Part shown: piece by piece, positions 16,104-33,563 of the stretch | How positions within the stretch are numbered: position 1 is the first letter of the stretch | Layout of the letters: every line of letters begins with the position of its first letter | From: Pyrocephalus nanus | Taxonomy: Eukaryota > Chordata > Aves > Passeriformes > Tyrannidae | Length of the DNA stretch: 64,000 nucleotides | NCBI GenBank assembly: GCA_038380795.1 | Contig: CM076279.1 | Span: forward strand, 3,425,001-3,489,000 | Direction: 5' to 3' | Translations under genes and position numbers: made by a program | Notes under the pieces: model-generated | Databases searched by the model: none | Seen by the model: the letters and a program-made list of their open reading frames with translations, nothing else | What the model was told of the DNA's origin: nothing

Positions 16104-17121
16104 ACCCGCCGGAGCCTGCGCGCGCCGCCCCACAAGAGCCCCGCCCGGTGCCGCCGGCCCCGCCCTCCCCGCCCGCCATTGGCCGCCATTGGCCGCGGGG
16201 CCCCCGAGCCCCGCCCGCCCCTCAGAGCCCCTCAGAGCGCCCGGCGGGAGCGCGGCAGCCCCGTTACCCCCGTCCCGAAACTCTTCCCAAAACCGACTCC
16301 CAGTCAGTTTCCTGACACTGTCCCGTCCTGCCCGTGATATCCGCATACCTTGCCGGCTGTTCCACGCGTCTCTCCTCAGGGGCCCTTCTACCCTCACGGC
16401 TCTCACCCCTCACAGCTCAGTCTCCCCTCACAGCCCTTTTTACCACCTCACAGCCCCTGCAGCCCCATTACCTCAGTCCCACCGTGCCCTCTCTCCCGCC
16501 TCCCTCCGCCTCTCCATGGCTCGGCTGTTCCAGTAGCAGCCCTTGGGGCCGGGACACTCTCACTCTCCACACCGCCCGCAGCCCCTCACACACCTCACAC
16601 ACCCCCTCGGTGTCCCGGGCGCTCCCGGCCCTCTCCCTGCCCTCAGCACCCATCCCTGGGCCCAGGTTTCGCTGCTCTGGACCCTGCGCTGCCGCCGATC
16701 CATGACCCAGTACGATTCCTTCATGCCGACCCTCCGAGCCTTCAGGACAGCAGGTGTTTTATCTCGATTTCTATCTTTGAGCTGCCTTTTTTTCCCTGTC
16801 AAATTAGTCTTCTTAAATATCTCCCTTTTTGAGCAGTGTGCTTCTCTTCTCTTGGCTTCCCTGCTCTTACTTGGCTGGTTTTGTGATTTTCTTTACAAAG
16901 CTCAGAACTGTAAGGCCCAAAACCAAACACTGTGTAGGTGTCACTGGTAATTCCCTCTCCACTACTGTGTGTATCTACAGACCAGCATAAAGTGCTTTAA
17001 TGTGATGGTTTAGCACACAAATGGGTGCATCCCTGATACTTCTCTATCTGAGTTGCACTTTATAGGTATATTGAGATGCTGGAGGTGCTGGCAGAGTCGT
17101 GGTTTTCCACAGGTTTTATTT

Positions 17122-17178
17122 TTTGATTTGAATTACATTCCCTGTGAAATTCCCTTTGATTTGAATTACATTCCCTGG
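17122..17178. repeat. Short 32-bp-period tandem duplication
   Basis: The block TTTGATTTGAATTACATTCC occurs at about 17123 and again at about 17155, separated by a TGTGAAATTCCC-like filler. Two copies only. Confidence 0.7.
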
Positions 17179-17390
17179 TATTCTTTTGTATTCCATCCCT
17201 CATGAGCAGGCCAAACCTATGGGAAGCAATCCCAGACCTGTTCCTCTTCAGGCCATGCCACAAGGACAGGAATCCTTTTGTTATTCCATAGGATTTAATT
17301 TTATCTGCCCTGATGGCTGTGGAATTGCCTTCTGGTGCAGCCTCACTTCTAACTTTTTATGCTTCGGGGAGACAACACAGGGGGGCTTGG

Positions 17391-17665
17391 AATTATGGAA
17401 TCACAGAGTGGGTTGAGAGGGGACCTTAAGGATGATCCAAGCCCACGTCCTGCCACGGGCAGGGACATCTTCCACTAGCCCAGGTTGCTCCAGCCTGGCC
17501 TTGGACACTTCCAGGGATGGGGCAGCCACAGCTTCTCTGGGCAACCTGTGCCAGGGCCTTCCCACCCTCACAGGGAAGGATTCCTTCCCAATATCCCATC
17601 CAACCCTGCCCTCTGACAGCGGGAAGCCATTCCCCCTCATCCTGCCGCTCCACGCCCTTGTCTCA
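17391..17665 (-). mobile_element. CR1 LINE, 3' fragment with degenerate ORF2 C-terminus
   Basis: On the plus strand the block begins GGAATCACAGAGTGGGTTGA, then a GGGGACCTTAAGGATGATCC-type segment, CTTCCACTAG and CTTCTCTGGGCAACCTGTGC. These are characteristic of the reverse complement of the CR1 3' end. In the minus-strand frame the peptide includes GNGFPLSEGR and RPWHRLPREAVAAPSLEVSK, the typical CR1 ORF2 C-terminal tail. It is 5'-truncated, as most CR1 copies are. It ends about 125 bp before the KPNA2 promoter motifs. Confidence 0.9.
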
Positions 17666-17790
17666 GGAGCATCCTGCCGGTCACTGGGGCAGAACGCGGG
17701 CCGTGCGTGAGGAAATGAGTGTTTCTGCCCCAAACCCCTCTAGGGGTACAAACCACCCCCCGGTCCCGCCGGGCCAGGCCGGGCCCCGGC

Positions 17791-17810
17791 ACTACAACTC
17801 CCGGCGTGCC
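17791..17810 (+). promoter_or_regulatory. ZNF143/Staf binding site in KPNA2 promoter
   Basis: ACTACAACTCCCGGCGTGCC differs from the canonical ZNF143 motif (ACTACAAYTCCCAGCATGCC) at two positions. Both changes create CpGs. It lies about 190 bp upstream of the end of exon 1. Confidence 0.7.
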
Positions 17811-17845
17811 CCGCGCCCGCCCTCCGCGGCACCGGGGCGTGTGGC

Positions 17846-17855
17846 CACGTGACGT
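17846..17855 (+). promoter_or_regulatory. E-box overlapping a CRE-like half site
   Basis: CACGTG at 17846-17851 (USF/MYC-type E-box) overlaps TGACGT at 17850-17855 (CREB/ATF half site). Confidence 0.45.
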
Positions 17856-17888
17856 CCGTCCACGCGTGTCGAGCTGCTTTCAAACCGG

Positions 17889-17952
17889 CCAATCAGGGCG
17901 CTGCTTTGGCTCGAACTGGCCAATGGCTGCGCGCGGCCGCGGGAAATTTAAA
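17889..17952 (+). promoter_or_regulatory. Cell-cycle promoter module of KPNA2: two CCAAT boxes and CDE/CHR
   Basis: CCAAT boxes at 17889-17893 and 17920-17924 are 31 bp apart, the spacing typical of NF-Y-driven G2/M genes. Downstream, CCGCGG (17937-17942, CDE-like) is separated by four bases from TTTAAA (17947-17952, a CHR variant). A GCGGGAAA E2F-like site overlaps them. This is the layout of promoters repressed by DREAM in G0/G1 and activated by B-MYB/FOXM1 in G2. There is no TATA box; the start is expected just downstream, around 17955-17985. Confidence 0.7.
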
Positions 17953-17959
17953 GGGCCGC

Positions 17960-17998
17960 GTGGGGCGGCCGGGGCAGTGCTGGCAGCGTGAGGCTCAG
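17960..17998 (+). other. KPNA2: KPNA2 non-coding exon 1 (5' end estimated)
   Basis: The sequence ends GTGAGGCTCAG followed by donor GTAGCG at 17999. The 5' limit is a guess from the promoter motifs. It splices to the acceptor TTTTCAG before 18732. Confidence 0.6.
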
Positions 17999-18691
17999 GT
18001 AGCGGCACCGGCGGCACCGCGGCACGGGTGTGGGCTGGGTGCGGGCCTGGGCGGGACACCGCGGCACGGGTGGGGGCCCAGGGCTGCGGGCTGTGCGCTG
18101 CTCCGTCAGGCGGGGCCCTGCTTCACCGGCAATCCCTGCCGGGGCCTCCCTGCGGAGCATCCCGAGTCGCCGCTGTGCTGACAGAGCTGCTGTATCCCGC
18201 TATATCCTTGTGCTGTATCGACTGTTGCTCTGGCGAGGTTGTGGCCGCGGTGGGTCAGGCCGAGGGGAAGGGGTTTGCCTCGTTAGCCGTGTAGCCGTTG
18301 CTGTTTGCTGCTGGCTGCACCGGCTTAGCGAACTGCCCTGTGCTCGCTGTTCTGTCCCAGAAGGGTCGAGGTGGGACCGGGTGGGATCCTGTGCTGCACG
18401 AGTACGTGACACAGTGAAAAAAGCGTTCAAATAGCATTTAAAAGTGTGCGTGCTCTCTGCGGGAAGGAAGATTTATCTTGCTCCTAAAAGTAACGATTCT
18501 GGCAATATTTGTGGTTGAAAGTGTCTTAAAACTATATGAGTATGTCTTCTGTTTTTATGTTGATGCTAAGGCTTTTCTATAACATCGGGCTGTTTAAAGG
18601 GGCAGCTGTTGACCAAGTCAGAGGCTGTTATTGTATCTAATACAAATAAGTGCCTCTCATTCTCGAGTATTGATCCAAATTTTTAAGTTAA

Positions 18692-23401
<4,710 letters not shown>

Positions 23402-23790
23402 CTCTTGCAGATACTGCAGCCACCTCCAAGTGGTTTAGCACATAAATGACTGCCACCTCTTTGTCTTAATAATTCCTCTTGTTTTTACTGCCTTTTCTGT
23501 GTCCTGTAGCACTTTATCCAACAGAAAGATACTTGAACAGTTCAAACTCTCTACATCTGTGAATTCCTAACTGTAATTGTCCTTCTCTGAGGTCTGCTTG
23601 TAAATACTTCCTCTTTCTGTCCTTGTCAGGGGTGAGAATGCAAAGTGAGCAATGCAGGCCTGTCCCAGAGCATGAGCCACCACTCTGCAGGCCCCCAACC
23701 TTCTACCTGACCTGTTGCTGTGCAACACACAACAGGCTTTTAAAAAAGGTTTTACTTGAAGTTCAATAAAGTTTTATCAGTACATCCAAT
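23402..23790 (+). other. KPNA2: KPNA2 3' UTR
   Basis: Sequence from the stop to the expected cleavage site about 20 nt after AATAAA at 23765-23770. A U/GU-rich stretch follows the hexamer. Confidence 0.8.
23765..23770 (+). terminator. KPNA2: KPNA2 polyadenylation signal
   Basis: AATAAA, the first canonical hexamer after the stop, at about 365 nt. Confidence 0.85.
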
Positions 23791-25124
23791 TCAGCTGTGT
23801 CACTTGCTCCTTTACAGGCTGATTGTGATAGGGTAAGTAAAACTAGTCAAAGTTAGATAATGGCACCAATGTAATTCTAAACTGGGAGAGATTCAGTGCT
23901 GAGCATGGTGGGTTCAGAACAGCTTGGTCCCCCCAAGCTCTGACTTCTGCATTCAGCTGCCTTCTGTTGCTGCAGGACCAAGGAATTGCTGCTTCTCTCC
24001 AAGGGTTTCCTGTAGAAACCTGATTCATCTTGTGCTGTTCATAACTGAGCTAAACTGGCTTCTGCCTTTTGGAGGAACATTAAAGGAGTAGAAGTGCTAC
24101 TTCAGTGCAGGTAATAGTGTGGAGGAGGGGTAAGTACAGCAGTGAACCAGTTGTGCAGATGTTCAGGGTAGAGCTTAGGAAGGGCTTTGAAATTGTTTCC
24201 TGCTCTAGAGAGGAAAAATGAAGGGCTCTTCTTGGAATTCCTCTACAGGCAGAACTGTAGTTCTGTTTTCCAGCTTTTTGGAAAATCTTGGATTGAGGTA
24301 TTTAACTGGAACCTCCCAGGAGTCAAATGTGTTGGAATAACTCTCTGAGCTTCTCTAGCTCCAGGGATGGTGCAGGAGAGGTCAGAGTTCAGGGGTAGAT
24401 GTTTTATAGGCAGACTTAATTGGACCATAGCATGGAATTTTATTAATAAAAGGTAGGGGGGAAAATGTAACATGCAGGCAATTCTCCCAGAATTCCCATT
24501 GGCTTTGCTTCTGCCTTGATGCAGGAGGGGAATAAAAACCCCAAATACAAAACAAAAAAAACTCTTTTATTCTCCTAAATCAACCTGATGAAAGAACCTG
24601 GTTTTGGCTTGAGCATTTGTCACCTTTGGAGTTCCCAGCCCTGCCTGGCCCCTGTGCTGAGGGATGAGCTGCAGGTGGCACCTGGCACCTCTGGGAGCAG
24701 CTGGGCAGTGCCAACCCCAGGAGAACAGTCTGACACTGCAGATACTGCAGCATCTTTGGTGCTAGAGCTTGGTGTTTACTACAAAGGGCAAGATCCACCT
24801 TCCCTGCAATGCTCAAACCTTTGATGTTCTGGGAGAAAAACCCCGAGGAAATCAAACAGGGCATTTACACACCTGCAGTGAAGCCTCCTCTGTCCTTGGC
24901 TTTGTTGTGACCCTCCAGCCCTGACCTAAACCCATCAGCTGTAAAATGATGATTTTCTGTGTAACTGCAGGGAACCGAAACAATTAACGCATAGAAAACA
25001 AACCGTGCCAAGTCAGCTTTAACCAGTGAATCGTTCCCTCCCCGCTCCGTGTCCGTGGGTTTATACGGGCAATGACAAAATGACAAAAATCCCGAATTTT
25101 GGGGGCTGCAAAGCACGGCCTGTG

Positions 25125-25139
25125 CCGGCAGAGGGCGGT
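25125..25139 (+). promoter_or_regulatory. Candidate CTCF site
   Basis: CCGGCAGAGGGCGGT matches the CTCF core CCASYAGRKGGCRSY at all but the third position. It lies in a short CpG-bearing patch 1.3 kb downstream of KPNA2. Motif match only. Confidence 0.35.
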
Positions 25140-28100
25140 GCCGGCGCCTCCCAGCCCCTCTTGCCGCTGGATGAGGTGGGATAATCCCGCCTGGAATATC
25201 CAGGTGAGATCCGCTCCCTTTTCCTGTTAAAAACGCTGACAGAAAACCTTTGTAGTCACATAAAGCCTCTCTGTGCTAACTTCCAAATATTTAACCAGAT
25301 TAAATGTTGAATATAAGATACAACCTTTTTGAAAGCCCTCTTAAAATCAGGGTCCTGTTACTTTAAAACCCAAATCCTTGATTTAATTGCTCTTTAACAT
25401 ATATGCAGTTACTGTGGCTTTTCTGACTGTGTATTTATATCTGAGAACACAGAACACTTGTTCAATAGTGTTATCTCTTTATTTTTTCCCCTGAATTAAT
25501 TGTTTCAGATTTATCTAATATATTGAGTTAAGAATAGAACACTGCAAATTCTTCTCCAGATGCCTGACAGCTCAGTGGCTTAATAATTAACTTTCTGGGG
25601 ACTGAGACACTGTTTTTATCCAAGGAAAATGTGTTCAGCCTGTCCAGCAACGAGCCCTGTTGGCAGCACCTATTTCCACAAGCAACAATCTACAGTGATT
25701 ATGAGTAAGTGACTGGGGTGAGTCACTCCTTATTCTAAGAAAATGCAAACTATTTCTGAGTTTGGGATCACAATCACCCATAAGGCTGCGCCTCCAGCTT
25801 TAAAAGACGTGGTAGGAGCAAAAAGGGAGAGGAGAATTATTAATATTATTATTGCTCCTGGTTCTTGGTTTGTGGGGTTTGGGTTTTTTTTTGGTCAGGT
25901 TTAAGAGCTTGTCCTCTTTATTTGTCAAATGCCTGATTCAGGATAAGGGCTGGAATAAATGTCTGGTGGCCTGAGTGTCAATCTGCCAACTCCTCTGCGC
26001 TGAGGGCAACAAAACCAGCCCCCTGCTGACATCAAGTGCCTTGGAATGCAGTTGTTGCTAGTGCTGTTTTATCTGTGGAGGGATGGCAAGATTTCAGTCT
26101 GAGATCTCCAAGGTAATGCCAGCAGATGCTCCTGGGTTCCACTTGCTGTTCCCAAAGGTGCCAGGGTTTGGAAGGATGGCAGAGGCTTTGCAGTCCTGCA
26201 GGAAGAACAGTTTAAACTCTAGAAAAGCCAGAAATGGTTAAATTAGTAGAAATTAGACTGAAATATTCTCTCAAGCAAAGCTGCTTCCTGCTATTCTCTC
26301 CAGAATGATTTAAATTGCACAGAACTACAGGAGTACCAGCAAAAAGGAACAGCTGGAAGTTTGCAGGAGGAAGAATTCACTACCAATAACATTTCACAGC
26401 TCTCTTCTGTTCCTAAATCTATTTTACAGTGGAGCAAACTGAGACATAAAGTTATCCACAGGCACTCAGAAAGTAGCTGGCAGAATTCACCTGGAGCCTG
26501 GGAATCCCGCTGTCCATTCCTCTGTTAACACCCAGCACCTCTGCTCACAGTTCTCCTTTTCCTGAGCATGGGATTATCCCAGGAGGACTGGAGCTCTTCT
26601 GTGATAAGGTACAGCAGAGATTTAAGTACAGTTGAGGCTTTAGGAGGGGTGCAATTTGGGGATGGAGCACTGCTGGTCAAAACAGAAGTGATTAATGCAG
26701 GTTAATTGTGTCTGTCTATTTGACCTATATGGGAAATGTTGGGACTTTCACTTTGAATTTACAGGGAACCATTAACCCTTTGGCCTTCAGAGGAACAGGA
26801 GAAAAGCCTAACAGGGAATTAGGGACCCCTCCTCAGGCTGGCAGGGGTTGTACCCACGGCAGTTGGAAGCTTCAGAAATCTTCGGAATTTCAGCTCCAGG
26901 TGTGCAAAGTTGTTCACTGTGTGTTTGGAAAACCTCACTGATCCAGGGAATGGCACTGACAAGAGTCAGGCAGAACCCCCCCTGTGGACACGGAGAAGAG
27001 GGGATTGATTAGCTGGGAGTTTCCAGCCCCTCCTGTGGATCAGGGGTCGTGGATTGCAGGGCTGTTCCTGGCTCGGGCTGGCTCCAGGAAATGGAGGCTC
27101 TTCCGCAGAAACCAGAGGATTTCGTGGAAGAGCCGTGGCCACTTTCCAGGTTGCAGTTCACCCACTGCCCTGGGGAGTGTCATCAGTGGGAGGGAAGTGG
27201 AGCTGGGATTTAAAAGCACAAGGAGAGCAGAGAAAAATGACAGCAGGATGGAGAAAAATCCTGCCCGTCCTTACCAAGCACAACTTGCTTGGCCACATTA
27301 AAATGTTGTGCTGATCACCTAAACAAAACAATGGGCCAGCTCCAGCAGTGAAGTGTAAATCATGGAGCAGGGAGGGAGTTTCAAGTGACTGACTCAATGA
27401 AAGCAGCATCACTGGTTTCACTGGGGAGGAGGTTGGATCAACCTGTGAGCTCAACAAAAGAGGTGCAGTGTAGTGAGGAATTGTTCTCCCTCATACCCTT
27501 CTCAATTTGCATTGCAATGTGGAATGCAAATCATGGGGTCATCTTTTAAAGGTGGGATTTATATCTCTTTATATATTTATAGGTCATGGGGTCATGTTCC
27601 TAAATAGATCTAAAATAGTGGAAAGCTGCCTGATTTGTTCTCTGTACTGGATTGCTCTGTGTGCAGGTTCCCAGTGGTCCCACAGGAGTGTGGGACAGTG
27701 CTCTGTGGGCTTGTGGAAGACTGGAGGTAAAAAGTTATCAGAAAATCTTGAGAAATCTCCAAAGCCCATTTCCACCGTCCCAACCACTTCATTTTTACCC
27801 ACTCTGTGATCCAGATGTAAAAATAGCCCTTTCATCAGTGGGTTGCTGCACATATTTGGGCTGCAGAGGCTCAGCTGTGTTCAAAGCAACGCTGTGAAAT
27901 CATTTGCAGAATGTGCTGGTAATCAGAAGCAGCAATTTAATGTGACGTATCCGTCTCTCCTCCCATCCCCAGCTCCCCTTCCCAATTGTGAGCAGGAAAC
28001 GACACTTGGATGGAGCTCAGCACTCCAACGTTCTGGACAGACTCTCTAGGAATGAGGAGGGACTTGAATTCTCTCCATATGTCATTTCCTTTCCCCTAAT

Positions 28101-31100
28101 GGCTAAAAAAAAAACCCCAAACCCCATTGCTGCAGTTCATAGAACTCAGAATAGAGAGAACATTCCCAGTGCAGGGGGATGGGGCAGACAGGACATCCAC
28201 CTTCCACTTCCAAAGAAACTGCTCTGGAAAGTTGGACTTGAGCTGAGCAGGAATTTTTCTGCCTTGTAGAAATATTGGTTTATGTAGTTGCTAAAACTGA
28301 AGCTCTTACCCATCTGCACCTGAGAGTAAATCAACACCTCCAGGCTGGGGCCAGACAGGGATGAGGGAAGGAAAACAGAAGGAGAGGGGGAATGGTGGCA
28401 ACTTCACAAGATGTAAATGCAGTCAGAAAGGAAAAACAGAGGGGGTTGAGGAAACCTGACAATGGGGATCTAATAATTTCTAAAAAAACCCCCCAATTTT
28501 AACAGCAAATTATCCTAGGAATTACTTAGGAAAAATCAGATTAACCCATTCCTGCATCCAGCTTTTGTCCAGACTAACTTTAAAACCTTTTCTGTTTGGT
28601 ACAAGCAAGAGCATCTGCAGATACCCCACAGAGCTGCAGAACACAAACCTGAGCTGCTGGACTGCACAGTGGATTTGCAGCTGTCAGCAGAGTTCAGGGT
28701 GCTGTACAGATAGAAAAAATACCCCAGGAACAAACATGACAGGGGAAAAAAACCCAAAACAAAACAACAAAAAAAAAAAACACCCAAGAAAACCCATTTT
28801 AACTGCATGGAAAGTTTACTTCCTCATAGCCAGCCCACTGTGTATTAGACCCAAATTGGAACCTAATGTCTTTCTAGCAACATAATCCAAATGTTTGTGA
28901 AATTTGTAGCAGCCAGAGCGTGCAATGAGCTTTGCAGAACAAATGAGAGGTGACATTTACTCAGAGAAACCCTAAATTTAACAGTCAGTGAATGAGTTGC
29001 ACGTGCACAGAGGGGCTGGATGTGTCTGCTTGCAGGCTGATTATTTCTGATTATGTCACACCTTTCATTAGACACATTGCCTAATTGGACATGTTGCCCC
29101 TGAATTCTACTGCTAAAAAGAAAAAGGAGAAATCCACCTCTCCTGCAGTTCTATTTTAAAGGGTTTCAAGTGGAGAATAAAAGGCTGATTCAAGACACAT
29201 GGTGACAGATTTTGCTTTAGGTTACTTTTAGCACTTCACTAGACCCACTAACCTACTTAAATACCTGTGCTGTTCTTATCTGGCACGAAGCCTTGCTTTG
29301 TAATTTCTAGAATGAAACATTTCAGGGCTATTTTCAGAGAAAACTTTATCTTAAATCTTCCCACATTGATTTCACAGTGGACTTGCTGGTGATTGTTAAA
29401 AGAAAGCACAAAAGAAGCCAGTACAGCCCGGGGACAGGTGAAGTATTTCTGCACTCCAGAAAGTATTAGGAATTAGGTTTTTTTTTAAAAAAAAGGAGAG
29501 ATTGTTGTGTTTATTGAGCCTGCAAATGCTTTTGTGTCACGATTGAGCTTATTTATGGATTTGGTTTCCATGTAGCATGTTTATAAATGTCTCCAGAATT
29601 CAGGGAAGACACGGCAAAGATTTTTCCAAAGCTGGACAGCCTGGGCTCCTTTCAGCAGCTCCCAGAGCTGTGGGGAGATGAGGTTTGCACAGTCTGGGAC
29701 AGCTCAGCTGGCTCTGATGGCTCCTTCCCCCTGGCAGAAAATAACCCTCCCTAGGGGGGTTCAGGCTTTGGGAGCTATTTTTGTCTTTGAACCTTGCAGA
29801 TTCACCCACCTGTGGAAGCCAACAACGTTGCCACAGTTTGATAAGTTTCCTGGAATTAATCTTGCCTCTTGGATGGAAACCTTTGGAAGTCACTTGTGTG
29901 AGACACATGGAAAAACTTCCACTTGCTTGAAGAAACAGGGAAAAATCAGAACCACCAGGTGAGGGTTGTTTTAAGTGGCTTGTGCTGCCCCAAGAGGCTT
30001 TCTCTGCAAGCATTCCATGGCCAGAGCAGTCTGCTGCTTATCTGGATCTGAATTAATCTCTGACAGCCACAGTGCCTGCAACAGATTGGAATGAGATAAT
30101 TTAGTCCTCTGAAACCTCATCATAACCCCTGACATGTGGAATTCTGGAAAGCTGGAAAGGTTAATCCCTGAATATTTAGATAAGTAAGGATGGCCAATGA
30201 GAACCAGCTAATTGTGCCAAAGTCTTCAGGCTTAGCAGAGAATGCTCTGGGGATTTTGGGGAGCCAGGAAAGCATCTCTGCTTTCCATGGCTGCATGGAT
30301 GGAAGGTGCATCACAGAATAGTTTTTATTTCTCCCGAAGCATCAAACAGTGTCTGTGGCCCAAGCAGGGTGCTCACTGGCCAAGGGGCTGGTTTAAGGAG
30401 GCAGATAATTCCAGTGTGTCACTGCTGCTGATCAGGTGTCTGAGTCAGCTCCTGGCACCCCTTGCTCTCTGCATCACCACCACAATTAAAACTCAGAGAG
30501 GCAGCACAGGGCACTTCACAGCTCAGCTCTGGCAGCCCACAAAGTCATTATTTCAAACTGCTGCTGGGCCACGAGGGATAAGAAAGATTAGAGAAGGTTT
30601 GATATTCCTTCAGTGGCTCAATAATATGGCTTGGCCAAAACCAGTACTGTCAGCTCTCCTAAACACTTGTCTGGGCTGAGAGTCCTCCCAAGAACACTTC
30701 ATTTGTCTGAGCTGGGTTCCACTGGGACAACACACACCGTGTCCTGTGGAGTCAGGCACTTTCTGCAGACAGATGTTGCAGTGCAGCAGTGAAGTAAATT
30801 CTTGGGATGTGTCACTCAGAGGAGATTGTTTCCCACTGTAAGGTCTTCTAGGAACCTCCTAGAACCAGCCCAGTAAACCTAAGGATGAGATTCCACAGTT
30901 GCTTCAGTCACAAAGCAAGGTGAGAGAGTCCTGCAGAGCAACTGCACCAGGGAGCATGTGGTTCTTCAGGAAAGCTCGGGAATTTCAGCTGGAATATTTA
31001 GTGTGTTGTTCTCAAAGCACTTGACAAAGACTGTGCATTTTGTGTTCAGTGCCTGTCTCTAAAATCTGCCTTTTCCTCTTCTGAAGTTGCACTGGGATAG

Positions 31101-33534
31101 CACTGTCCTGCAGGGTACGATGAGGAAACAATGACTGAGGGGACTGCATGGAGTATCAGTGCATCAGTTACTAATCTGCTCTGGATGGACGGACTCAGGA
31201 GTTATCTCAGTGACTAACCACTGGAAAATCCTGGGATATGGGAGCTCATGCATTTTTCTGTAGCCACAGCTGCAGTCATTTCCCCTCAGAGACACATCAT
31301 TTCCCCAGGACACATCCTGTCTCTCTCCTGGTGTCTCTGCTCCGAGCTCTGTCCCCGTCACAGGAGCCGGAGCACGGGTGGGGATTTCCTTCCGAGTTTC
31401 TTCTCCCGAAAAGCTTCATCTCCAGCTTGAGGAATGGATTGAATCTTGACCTCTTGCATAAACATTGCCTCTGCATGCCAAAGGGAGCCTCAGTGAGGAC
31501 CAGAGCTCCTGTCTAGACGTGTTTCTTCATCCCAGGGCTCTGAGAGGTGCGTCCTCCACGGCGGGTTTAACTCTCCTGGCCTCGGAGCAGCTCCAGTCTG
31601 ACAATTTTCATAATCTGTAAAGGGAAAAAAAGGAATTTTGAACAAAGGGGAACTTTCTGTTCCCAGCTTTTATTCCTGAAAGGCAGGAGCACTTCATACG
31701 TGACTGCAGCGGGGTTGGATCCCTCTGGACAGGGAGGGCAGCAGGAAAGGGATCCCCACAGAGGACAGGATTCCATCCAGGAACAGGACAAAAATGGGAT
31801 GGATCTGCAATGAGTTTAGGAAGTATTTTAGCTGTGGTGAGAGGTTATGATTGGCATGGAGAAGGCTTAGAATGAAAAGCTGTGCCAGAGAGGCAGATGG
31901 GAGAACAATGCCCAAAGGTGTGGATGGAGCAGGAATGCCTGGAAAGGGAGTGAATTAGTCAGGTAAATTAGGAGAGAGGCAGGGAACTCTGGTGGTAAAA
32001 ATGTTCATCATTCTTCACAACGAAACTGAACCTGCTAAATTTATAAATCTTCACGGGTTCTGCTGTAACACTTCTCAGAACTGCACCATTAGGTGGCAAA
32101 ATAGGCATTTAGCTTTAACACATGCAATGGAAAGACATCGTAGAGAAAAAGGAAATGGAGGTGTAATTCTCTTCTGATCAATTAATCTTTAACTCCACGA
32201 TCTCTAGGGCTGGTGTTTATATAATTTCAACCATGACAGGCTCTGGGAAATTAAGTTAATAAGACAAGAAGAATGAAATATAATCCAGACAATTTAACTA
32301 TCTTTATTTTTAAAAACTGCCTCTGGAAAAATAGTTTTAATCTTTCAATTTGCTCACAAAAGCTCAATAATAGGGGCAGAACTGCCTTGCTTTCTTGATA
32401 ACATTACAGAAGCTGGGGAAGAATGTGACATAACACCAGCCAGCTCTCCTTACTGCTGAAGGAATGTGCTGTGATTAAACCTCTATACAGAAAGAAATGG
32501 AATGTAATCCTTAAATGTTGACTTGCTTTGAACACGTACCACGTGCTGAGCAAGGAGTTTCCAGTATATTCCTCAGTTTCTAAAGATGGGGAGGACCTCA
32601 CCTCCAAAAAAATTAACTACTCCAAAAAATTCCTCTTCTGGAAACGAACACTACCCAGTTAAAGGTGTTTATTCACATTTCCCAGTGTCCAAACCCACCA
32701 AACCCTTTGAGAACCATCTGTGAGTGCAAAACCTTCTCTTTCTTCTCTTGGGAAATCTAAGAAATCAAAACCCCTTGATTTTTGGGCAGCCACAGAACAG
32801 AAGAAATTGTATTTCCAAACACTTCTTCAGAAGTTTCACTCATGGGACACCAACCATCATCTTATTTTGTCCTCGTGGACTCCCCAACAGTTTTGGTGTC
32901 CTAAAGGTGCCTGAACTTGCCCTTTCTCCGTGTTTGCTCCAATCCTTCAGATGGATCCTCAGCTGTGACCTCCTGGCTGAGGGAGGCTGCAGGAATTCCC
33001 TCCCGAGCCCACAGCCAGGCTGTCATCCAGCAGTGAGCTGTGGGCTGATGGAAGGCACTCCCACCCCTCTGCATCCCAGCTGGCTCCCTCAGCCTGGAAG
33101 GATTTGTTGCTCGGTGACATCAGCCTGGAGTGAGACACGGAGCTCTTGTCAGCAGCTCAGGGTGGTACCTGCTTGTCCCTCTCACAGGAGGAAACCTCCT
33201 CTCACCCCTGCAATGGAACTGCCTAAACACAAAATTCACCACAAGCTCTTGGCCTCTAAAACCTAAAGCAGGGTCAGCAACGTGGATTTAATTTGAGAAT
33301 CTTTTGAGAAGCTGGGGGACAGCACTGGCACAAGAACCTGTGGATCACGACGTTCCTGTGGAATTGCCCTGGTGGGAAGGGAGCACTTTGAACCAGTAGG
33401 TGTGTCAGCATCTTGGATCCACCACGTTCGCTGCAGTTGCTGGTGCTTTGAGAGGCTTCCTGAGCTCTGCTTGGCTGCAGATCTTGCACTGAATCCCTCA
33501 TGGAGCATCTTGGGTGTATCAGCTTTATGATGGC

Positions 33535-33563
33535 TTTATTTATTTATTTAAAAATAAATAATC
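33535..33563. repeat. AT-rich inverted repeat with AATAAA on both strands
   Basis: TTATTTATTTA is followed directly by AAAATAAATAA, so the two halves are near-perfect reverse complements, giving polyadenylation hexamers on both strands. Confidence 0.6.

Larger units (their letters stand above)
15740..16290. promoter_or_regulatory. CpG island surrounding the tRNA gene
   Basis: Dense CpG and GC in contrast to the flanks. It contains the tRNA-Arg gene and could also hold the start of a C17orf58 transcript. No TATA or defined start was seen. Confidence 0.6.
17700..18200. promoter_or_regulatory. CpG island at KPNA2 5' end
   Basis: A GC- and CpG-rich block covering the KPNA2 promoter motifs, non-coding exon 1 and the start of intron 1. 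Confidence 0.8.

Noticed and set aside
32724..33266. 180-codon ORF in the intergenic region
   Set aside because: Starts at a GTG rather than ATG, with no known domain or recognisable splice context, and composition like the surrounding non-coding DNA.
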